A DNA stretch of 6,799 nt. It comes from Saprospiraceae bacterium. GTDB taxonomy: Bacteria > Bacteroidota > Bacteroidia > Chitinophagales > Saprospiraceae. The position numbers and the translations under genes are program-made. The notes beneath the pieces are model-generated. The model was not told the origin of the DNA, did no database searches, and was given only the letters and a program-made list of their open reading frames with translations. The stretch lies in the NCBI GenBank assembly GCA_020630045.1, contig JAHDCE010000229.1:1-6799 (forward strand), given 5' to 3'. Shown piece after piece: positions 1-5,592 of the stretch. Position 1 is the first letter of the stretch. Every line of letters starts with the position of its first letter.

Positions 1-256
1 CTGGTAGCCGTAGCTACCAAGTTGAGGACTGTACGAAGGATAAAGCCAAAATACCTGAAAAGCATATTCCCTGATTATTTATGGCTGGGTACTTAGTTGA
101 TGTTGTCACGATATTTTTATAGAAAAGACGAATCGTTGTAATTGCACAAAATGGCAGGTAAAATGAAAAGGTATGAATCTAGGAATACTGGAAAGGGGGT
201 AGTCATAAAGCCAAACAAACTTATTTCTTTCCTGTTAAATAATAAAAGCTCCGTAC
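1..256. other. Non-coding leader upstream of the T1SS operon, with possible gene edges at the far left
   Basis: No complete gene is supported here. At the left edge a + strand frame is open from base 1 to a TAG at 94-96, another + frame is open to a TGA at 81-83, and a - strand frame runs from an ATG at 65-63 out of the window, beginning MLFRYFGFIL; any one could be the edge of a neighbouring gene and the sequence does not decide which. The ABC-transporter frame is closed by an in-frame TAA at 236-238, so the operon's first coding start is downstream of that. A TATTTTTA at 112-119 is one base from the Bacteroidota -7 consensus TAnnTTTG, but I find no TTG at the expected distance upstream, so I do not call a promoter. 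A 7-bp inverted repeat (TGGTAGC, 2-8; GCTACCA, 13-19) lies at the extreme left. Confidence 0.5.
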
Positions 257-1900
257 ATGACAAAAAAACCGATTGCAAGGTTTTGGGGATTGATTAGCCA
301 ATATAAGTTTGAAATTAGACAAATCTATATTTACGCATTTTTTATTGGCGTTGTTAACTTGACACTCCCGTTGGGCATTCAAGCCATCATCAACTTTTTA
401 CAAACCGGCGAACTTACTTCTACTTGGGTCATACTTGTAGGTTTCGTATTGCTTGGAATTGGAGTGACCGGAGTATTACAAGTGTTACAATTACGTATTG
501 TTGAAAACATTCAACAAGATTTATTTACCCGTTCGGCCTTCGAATTTGCCTACCGTTTTCCCAAAATTACATTTTTGCAATTAGATAAGGTTCATGCCCC
601 TGAGTTGGTAAATCGTTTTTTTGATACCTTAACCATACAAAAAGGACTGCCAAAAATATTAATTGATTTTTCTCTGGCCTTATTCCAAATTATTTTCGGT
701 TTAATTCTCTTAACCATATATAGCCCTTATTTTATAGTCCTTGGTTTTGGTCTCAGCTTTATCTTATGGATTATTTTTAAAATAACCGGCCCCAAAGGAT
801 TAGAAACTTCCTTAAAGGAAAGCAAAAATAAGTACTTGTTGGCTCATTGGTTAGAAGAAATTGCAAGGGTGAATAGAAGTTTTAAAATTTTTGAAGGCCA
901 CCGGTTTCATCTTTCTCGAACTGACGATATTACGGGTGCTTATATCATATCTAGGGAAAAACATTTTCAAGTATTAATCAGTCAGTTTAGATTGTTTATT
1001 GGATTTAAAATCATACTTGCGGCCAGTCTTCTATTGCTAGGGGGATATTTGGTTTTTCAGGAAACTATGAATATTGGCCAATTTGTGGCCGCTGAAATTG
1101 TAGTCATCCTTATTATTAATTCGGTTGAAAAAGTATTGCGTGTTGTAGATACGATTTATGATGTACTCACTGCCCTTGATAAAATCGGATATGTAACTGA
1201 TTTAAAACTTGACGAACGAAAAGGCGAAGCGAATATTGAATCCGAAAGTGGAATTTCTTTGAAAGCAAAGGATATCGTATTTGGATTCCCTAATGAGAGA
1301 AAAAAAATAATAAACGGCATTTCATTCGAAATTAACTCGGGTGAAAAGGTAATTCTTACTGGAGAATCCGGTTCCGGTAAAACATTATTGCTACAAATAC
1401 TATCTGGGATTTATCAAATTGAAGAAGGGGAGTTATATATCAATGGGATTCCGTTTTCTAACTTTAATCACAATCATCTTTATGACAAGTTCGGAGTGAT
1501 TTTTCCGGTAAATCAAATCTTTGAAGGGTCGTTTAAAGAGAATATTTTGATGGGGCGGGCAATTAGTGATCAACAATTGGCTAATGTATTGTCCTTGTTG
1601 AAATTAGATGAATATTTAATTCATCAACCCAAGGGAATTGATTCGGAGATTGATAGTGGAGGCAGGAGGTTGCCAAGGAGTATTATTCAAAAACTACAAA
1701 TAGCAAGAAGTCTTATCGGTTCTCCAAAACTACTTTTGTTGGAAGACCCTTTGCAATTTATTCAAGAGGCCGAGAAAAAGCATATCGTAGATTATATTAT
1801 GGATGAATCGCAAGACTGGACAGTTGTTGTCGTATCGGACTATTCATATTGGAAAGAAAAGAACTGTAAGGTCATTGATTTGAGTAAATTGAATGCCTAG
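257..1900 (+). CDS. Type I secretion ABC transporter (HlyB/LapB-like), no peptidase domain, degenerate nucleotide-binding domain
   Basis: Inner-membrane half-transporter, 547 residues, first gene of a type I secretion operon. It starts directly with an exporter-type membrane domain: hydrophobic segments at about 25-46, 56-79, 138-176 (a helical hairpin), 247-267 and 273-290. There is no N-terminal C39 peptidase or C39-like domain, so it is shorter than typical HlyB (about 700). The ATP-binding domain spans about 333-547. Walker A is perfect (GESGSGKT, 369-376). By gap-free alignment with HlyB from memory, other motifs are altered: Q-loop Gln is Pro417, LSGGQ is LPRSI (472-476), Walker B reads LLLLED with Glu496-Asp497 in place of Asp-Glu, the D-loop SALD is QFIQ, and the H-loop His is Asp528. 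The ATG is the first start after an in-frame TAA at 236-238; no Shine-Dalgarno is seen. The adaptor gene follows 23 bp downstream. Family assignment is firm; hydrolytic competence is doubtful. Confidence 0.93.
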   Translation: MTKKPIARFWGLISQYKFEIRQIYIYAFFIGVVNLTLPLGIQAIINFLQTGELTSTWVILVGFVLLGIGVTGVLQVLQLRIVENIQQDLFTRSAFEFAYRFPKITFLQLDKVHAPELVNRFFDTLTIQKGLPKILIDFSLALFQIIFGLILLTIYSPYFIVLGFGLSFILWIIFKITGPKGLETSLKESKNKYLLAHWLEEIARVNRSFKIFEGHRFHLSRTDDITGAYIISREKHFQVLISQFRLFIGFKIILAASLLLLGGYLVFQETMNIGQFVAAEIVVILIINSVEKVLRVVDTIYDVLTALDKIGYVTDLKLDERKGEANIESESGISLKAKDIVFGFPNERKKIINGISFEINSGEKVILTGESGSGKTLLLQILSGIYQIEEGELYINGIPFSNFNHNHLYDKFGVIFPVNQIFEGSFKENILMGRAISDQQLANVLSLLKLDEYLIHQPKGIDSEIDSGGRRLPRSIIQKLQIARSLIGSPKLLLLEDPLQFIQEAEKKHIVDYIMDESQDWTVVVVSDYSYWKEKNCKVIDLSKLNA

Positions 1901-1923
1901 GGCCGTGGAATAAATACATCATT

Positions 1924-3300
1924 ATGTTGAATATTTCTGATAATAGTATATCTGATAACATTAAACTTGAAGATTTTGAATCTTATTCTTTATTGAAAAA
2001 AAGTAGAGTCAAAAGGTTGTCTTTATGGTTGGTGATATTATTGGCTTTTATTTTTATTGGTTGTTTGTTTCTTCCTTGGACTCAAAACATTAGCACAAAG
2101 GGTTATGTCATAACACGCGCCCCACAAGAACGACCTCAGACGATTCAAACGGTCATTGCAGGGAGGATTGAAAATTGGTTTGTTCAAGAAGGTGATTTTG
2201 TAGAAAAAGGCGATACCATTGTATTTATTTCAGAAGTGAAAAGCGAATACTTCGACCCTAATTTAATAGATCGGACCTCGGAACAAATTGCTGCAAAAAC
2301 CGAAAGCGTAAATGCTTATGACAGAAAGATGAATGCATTGGATAATCAATACAAAGCCCTTGAAGAGGCATTGGATTTAAAACGTCAGCAAACTTTAAAT
2401 AAGATTAAACAAGCATATAATAAAATATCAATGGATAGTATTGATTTAAAGGCTATCCGGATAAATTTAGAAATTGCAGAAAACCAATATAAACGAACGA
2501 ATGAACTATATGAAAAAGGGCTCAAATCTTTAACGGATCTTCAGGATAAAGACAACAAGGTTCAAGCGGCAAGTGCAAAAGTAAATGTACAAGTCAATAA
2601 AATTGAAAACAAAAGAAATGAGTTGTCTAATTTGAAACTAGAGCTCGAATCTATTCAACGGGATTATTTTGATAAAATGGCTAAATCTAATTCCGAAAGG
2701 CAATCTGCAATGTCTTCAAAGATGCAAAGTGTAGCGGATGCTTCTAAATTGAAAAATCAGTTGAGTAATTATGAGCAACGTCAAAAGTTATATTACATTA
2801 CAGCTCCGCAGTCCGGTTATATTACCAAAGTGTTGAAAAAAGGATTAGGCGAAACCTTGAAGGAAGGAGCTGAAATTTTAACCATTATGCCAAAGGATTA
2901 TCAATTGGCAGTTGAGGTATATGTCCGTCCGCAAGATATTCCTTTGTTAAAAGTAGGAAAAACAACTCAACTGAGATTTGACGGGTGGCCCGCCATTGTC
3001 ATTAGTGGTTGGCCGGAATCCTCAACCGGCGTATTTCAGGGGGAAATAATGGTGATTGATAAATTCATCAATGAAAATGGCTTTTATCGTATTATTATTA
3101 GCCCTATAAACGGAGCGAAAGAATGGCCCGCGCAATTGAGTATCGGTACCGGAGTAAATGCCTTTATTTTGATGAATCAAGTCCCTATATGGTATGAGAT
3201 TTGGCGACAACTCAACGGTTTTCCTCCTGATTTTTATCAAAATGACTTACAAAATAAATCCAACATAAAATTGAAACCACCTATAAAATCCGTAAAATGA
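1924..3300 (+). CDS. HlyD-family membrane fusion (periplasmic adaptor) protein of the T1SS
   Basis: Periplasmic adaptor of 458 residues that links the inner-membrane ABC subunit to the outer-membrane channel. A short cytoplasmic N terminus (1-31) precedes one membrane anchor at about 32-51. The lipoyl-like domain is split as in HlyD: first half about 72-103 (pattern IAGRIENWFVQEGDFVEKGD), second half about 289-322 (ITAPQSGYI, then GLGETLKEG). A long Lys/Glu/Gln-rich alpha-helical hairpin, probably coiled coil, fills about 112-288. A beta-barrel segment follows (about 326-394, containing YVRPQDIPLL), then a membrane-proximal C-terminal tail. It begins 23 bp after the ABC gene with no terminator between, so co-transcription is likely. 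The ATG at 1924 sits in AT-rich sequence without a Shine-Dalgarno. Its TGA stop is one copy of a TGA direct repeat flanking an inverted-repeat element, so that element abuts the coding end exactly. Confidence 0.95.
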   Translation: MLNISDNSISDNIKLEDFESYSLLKKSRVKRLSLWLVILLAFIFIGCLFLPWTQNISTKGYVITRAPQERPQTIQTVIAGRIENWFVQEGDFVEKGDTIVFISEVKSEYFDPNLIDRTSEQIAAKTESVNAYDRKMNALDNQYKALEEALDLKRQQTLNKIKQAYNKISMDSIDLKAIRINLEIAENQYKRTNELYEKGLKSLTDLQDKDNKVQAASAKVNVQVNKIENKRNELSNLKLELESIQRDYFDKMAKSNSERQSAMSSKMQSVADASKLKNQLSNYEQRQKLYYITAPQSGYITKVLKKGLGETLKEGAEILTIMPKDYQLAVEVYVRPQDIPLLKVGKTTQLRFDGWPAIVISGWPESSTGVFQGEIMVIDKFINENGFYRIIISPINGAKEWPAQLSIGTGVNAFILMNQVPIWYEIWRQLNGFPPDFYQNDLQNKSNIKLKPPIKSVK

Positions 3301-3359
3301 GAGCCTGTTAAAAATTCCATTTCATATTATGAATTATACTAAATTTTAACAGGCTCTGA
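3298..3359. repeat. MITE-like or hairpin element with terminal inverted repeats and TGA direct repeats, between adaptor and channel genes
   Basis: GAGCCTGTTAAAA at 3301-3313 is repeated inverted at 3344-3356; pairing extends one base outward (3300/3357), and two bases further inward after one mismatch. A nested 5-bp hairpin TTCAT/ATGAA (3321-3325, 3329-3333) sits in the middle. TGA occurs immediately outside both ends (3298-3300 and 3357-3359), as expected for a 3-bp target duplication. Removing the element and one TGA leaves the adaptor reading frame and stop unchanged. Terminal GAG and TNA-type 3-bp duplications are, from memory, features of IS1031-group IS5 elements, so this could be a tiny non-autonomous derivative. 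It could instead be only an RNA hairpin dampening read-through into the channel gene; no long T tract follows it. Confidence 0.6.
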
Positions 3360-3417
3360 ATCTTTACATGAATAATTCGGAAGAGCTAGGGAAATTGAAT
3401 GTTGCTATCGACCTAAA

Positions 3418-4818
3418 ATGAAGAAATCAAAACATATTTTTCTATTCATCTGCCTATTATTTCATTGTGTCATAACCTGGGGGCACACTCCGAAGGACTC
3501 CATTGTATTGCCATATACTACCTATTTAAATGACCTGCTACTTCATCACCCGATATCACGCAAATCCGATTTGAAATTGGATTTGGCTGATGTCGAAAGG
3601 TTAGGGGCAAGGGGCAATTTTGATCCTGATATTCAAGCGAACTGGAATCAGAAAAACTTTGATGATAAACTTTATTACCAAAATTACAGTGCCAAGATAA
3701 CTGTTCCGACACCTATTGGAATTGATGTCGTTGGAGGATACGAAAATACGTCGGGTAGTTTCGTGAATCCCGAAAACAATACGGGTTCTTTCGGTCTTTG
3801 GAATCTTGGTGTAGAAGCGGATATATGGCAAGGCTTACTGGTTAATGAACGTCGTATGGCCATTCAACGAGCCGAGGTTTTTGGCCGATTGGCACAGAAC
3901 CAACAACTGGTCATTCTCAATGATTTGGTATTTGATGCTACCATGGCTTATATATTATGGCAGCAATACATAGAATACTCCAAAGTCTATAATGAAAATG
4001 TGGATCTAGCATCGGAGTATTTCCAATTCACCAAAGAATCATTCTTAGGTGGAGAAAAAACCGCGATGGATACCCTTGAAGCCTATATCGCTTACCAGGA
4101 TGCCATACTTTTAGTTCAGAAAAATCAAATCGGTCTAATCAAATCCATCCAAACCGTTGAAAATTTCCTGTGGAACGAAAATACTCCTGTGGCTTTAACA
4201 CCACAAGTTTTACCTCAGCCACAAGGAGAAACCATTTTGAATATTAAAAAAACTTGGGCACAATCGGATCTCCAAAGTCATCCGGAATTACAGTCCAAAG
4301 TGAATCAACTTTCTATTTTGGAAATCGAACAAAAACTGAAACGTGAAAAACTCAAACCCAAAGTCAAATTGAAATTCAATCCACTTATTGCGACCCGTGG
4401 TTCTTCTCCTTTGCCGGTATATTCGATTAATGATATTAAATGGGGAGTCAATTTTTCCATGCCAATATTACGGATGAGCGAAAGAGCGGATATTCAACGG
4501 GGAAATATCAAAATTTCAGAAAAAGAACTGGAATTATCCAATAAAAGGAACGAACTCGTCAACAAATCTGAATCCAAATGGCTCCAATATTGGGCCCTTA
4601 AACAACAGGTCGGTAATACTGCTGCAAATATCGATTCCTACAATTCATTATTACTAGGGGAAAAAACAAAATTCGAATATGGAGAAAGCTCGGTCTTTAT
4701 GGTCAATAAAAGACAAGAAAAATATATTTCAACAAGAATAAAACTCATACAAATCCAAACATTACGGCAAATAACCTTACTCGAATATTTATATTTTACC
4801 AATCAGTTATTGGATTAG
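3418..4818 (+). CDS. TolC-family outer-membrane efflux/secretion channel (OEP) of the T1SS
   Basis: Outer-membrane channel, 466 residues, a usual length for TolC relatives; it should trimerise and dock with the HlyD-type adaptor. A signal peptide is visible: basic MKKSK, hydrophobic stretch about 6-21, likely cleavage near WGHT at 21-24. The mature protein shows the two-fold TolC layout: an N-terminal segment with LLLHHP (41-45), beta-rich regions about 70-135 and 315-350, and long amphipathic helices at about 141-255 and 285-312 / 355-460. GESSVFMVNKRQEKY (422-436) is the conserved end of the second repeat, with the cognate GGEKTAMDTLEAYIAY at 211-226. The gene lies 117 bp after the adaptor, in the same direction, separated by the inverted-repeat element; a shared transcript is likely but expression may be reduced across the hairpin. 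A 17-codon ORF upstream overlaps its start codon. Confidence 0.95.
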   Translation: MKKSKHIFLFICLLFHCVITWGHTPKDSIVLPYTTYLNDLLLHHPISRKSDLKLDLADVERLGARGNFDPDIQANWNQKNFDDKLYYQNYSAKITVPTPIGIDVVGGYENTSGSFVNPENNTGSFGLWNLGVEADIWQGLLVNERRMAIQRAEVFGRLAQNQQLVILNDLVFDATMAYILWQQYIEYSKVYNENVDLASEYFQFTKESFLGGEKTAMDTLEAYIAYQDAILLVQKNQIGLIKSIQTVENFLWNENTPVALTPQVLPQPQGETILNIKKTWAQSDLQSHPELQSKVNQLSILEIEQKLKREKLKPKVKLKFNPLIATRGSSPLPVYSINDIKWGVNFSMPILRMSERADIQRGNIKISEKELELSNKRNELVNKSESKWLQYWALKQQVGNTAANIDSYNSLLLGEKTKFEYGESSVFMVNKRQEKYISTRIKLIQIQTLRQITLLEYLYFTNQLLD

Positions 4819-4833
4819 TATATCTCTTATGCC

Positions 4834-4857
4834 CGAAAAATCCTTCCGATTTTTACG
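4834..4857. terminator. Possible weak bidirectional terminator between convergent genes
   Basis: AAAAATC (4836-4842) pairs with GATTTTT (4848-4854) around the loop CTTCC, and CG at each outer end can pair if A4855 is bulged. It occupies the 43-bp gap between the convergent channel and rhodanese-like genes, where a terminator serving both strands would be expected. The stem is AT-rich, and the T run lies in the stem itself and not after it, so the call is tentative. Confidence 0.35.
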
Positions 4858-4861
4858 AAAA

Positions 4862-5254
4862 TTATAGTTTGAACTCTCCTTCCAAATAATAAACCACATT
4901 CACCTTCGGCTTAGTTTTCTGTTTTGCCAAATCCGTTTTCATCGCCTTGAGAGCGGCCTGCGTCGATGCCTCATCGTCACCATAAACAAACAGCAACATA
5001 CTACCCATTTCGGGATTCGCACGCTTCTCCAATTCATCTAAAAAATGTTCAGAAAACGGAATATTGACCGCACCTTCCAAATGACCGGATTCATACGCCG
5101 CTTCAGATCGAATATCCACCATCATTGAATAAACCTTCCGGGTTTTGAATAACCATTCGAATTCTTCCTGGGCTTTTCCTTCGAACTTCGGTTTGCCGCA
5201 TCCGAAGAAGAATATAAGCAGTGGTGATAATATCATGATTGATTTTAGTTTCAT
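4862..5254 (-). CDS. Rhodanese-like domain lipoprotein lacking the catalytic cysteine
   Basis: Predicted 130-residue envelope lipoprotein. The N terminus MKLKSIM, a hydrophobic run (about 5-17) and FFGC with Cys19 look like a signal peptide with a permissive lipobox; Cys19 is the only cysteine. Residues about 40-128 fit a rhodanese fold: VDIRSEAAYESGHLEGAVNIP (46-66) is the conserved Asp-x-Arg ... GH-x-x-GA-x-NIP motif before the active-site loop. The loop should read roughly Cys-x-x-Gly-x-Arg-Ser after the central beta strand; here it reads VYGDDEAST (90-98), with Gly92 where the cysteine is expected. Sulfur transfer by the usual mechanism is therefore unlikely, and a binding or regulatory role is more probable. 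The ATG at 5254-5252 precedes the full signal peptide. It converges with the channel gene (43-bp gap), so it is not part of that operon. Confidence 0.82.
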   Translation of the reverse strand: MKLKSIMILSPLLIFFFGCGKPKFEGKAQEEFEWLFKTRKVYSMMVDIRSEAAYESGHLEGAVNIPFSEHFLDELEKRANPEMGSMLLFVYGDDEASTQAALKAMKTDLAKQKTKPKVNVVYYLEGEFKL

Positions 5255-5592
5255 ATTTATGACTTAACTCAAAACTCCCCAAAAAATACTTGAAATGGTG
5301 GAAAAATACAAAAGTCATCACTTTGTTCCTCGCATTCGTAATCCTCAAAAACCCTTTCGGAAAATAAAAAATAACTCCCCAAGGCTTACCCAAGCCTCGG
5401 GGAGTTATTGAATTTTCATAAAAGGAATCGTTTAGTAACAGACAAAAAATAAGTTGTCGATTTGAAAATCGTAATTTTTAGTTTAGACGAGGCAATTTTA
5501 GAAGGAATAGCAGGGCTATTGCTGAAAAAATTAACGAAGTATAAAGTAAAAAGAACATAAGTCAAATCGCAAAGTTATTATTTGACTGTTAC
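5255..5592. other. Intergenic region between two - strand genes; holds a terminator and no convincing gene
   Basis: The right part (5409-5592) would be the 3' untranslated region of the T9SS-substrate gene, ending in the hairpin terminator. The left part (5255-5360) is the likely promoter region for the rhodanese-like gene, being downstream of that terminator on the - strand. I see only a partial match to TAnnTTTG there (GACTTTTG read on the - strand, about 5309-5316) and no properly spaced TTG. Tiny frames exist at 5478-5558 (- strand, 26 residues, hydrophobic) and 5462-5560 (+ strand, no ATG, 32 codons); they are antisense to each other and neither is well supported. A 10-bp direct repeat AACTCCCCAA occurs at 5273-5282 and 5373-5382. 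No tRNA or other known RNA was recognised. Confidence 0.5.
5361..5408 (-). terminator. Intrinsic terminator of the T9SS-substrate gene
   Basis: ATAACTCCCC (5371-5380) pairs perfectly with GGGGAGTTAT (5399-5408); after one A/C mismatch, AGGCTT (5382-5387) pairs with AAGCCT (5392-5397), leaving a 4-base loop (5388-5391). Read on the - strand, the stem is followed directly by a T-rich tract (TTTTTTATTTT, complement of 5361-5370 and the stem end), the layout of a Rho-independent terminator for transcription arriving from the right. On the + strand no T tract follows, so it is directional. It lies about 185 bases after the stop codon at 5593-5595. Confidence 0.85.

Noticed and set aside
1..83. C-terminal fragment of an IS1182-type transposase, suggested by SRSYQVEDC in one + frame
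   Set aside because: The resemblance rests on a few residues; the expected second cysteine cluster is absent and two other frames are also open here.
216..223. CAAACTTA as a - strand Bacteroidota -7 promoter element (TAAGTTTG)
   Set aside because: No TTG lies at a suitable distance upstream on the - strand, and no downstream - strand gene is established.
3022..3240. 72-residue - strand frame inside the adaptor gene
   Set aside because: Lies wholly antisense to a clear HlyD-family coding region and has no recognisable features.
3518..3831. Two - strand frames inside the channel gene
   Set aside because: Both are antisense to the well-supported TolC-family gene and overlap each other.
5273..5382. 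Direct repeat AACTCCCCAA at 5273-5282 and 5373-5382 as a duplication or mobile-element scar
   Set aside because: Only 10 bp, one copy is part of the terminator stem, and nothing else about the intervening sequence suggests an element.
5103..5393. 96-residue - strand frame overlapping the rhodanese-like gene
   Set aside because: It starts inside the intrinsic terminator hairpin and runs out of frame through the lipoprotein gene, whose signal peptide and rhodanese motif are convincing.
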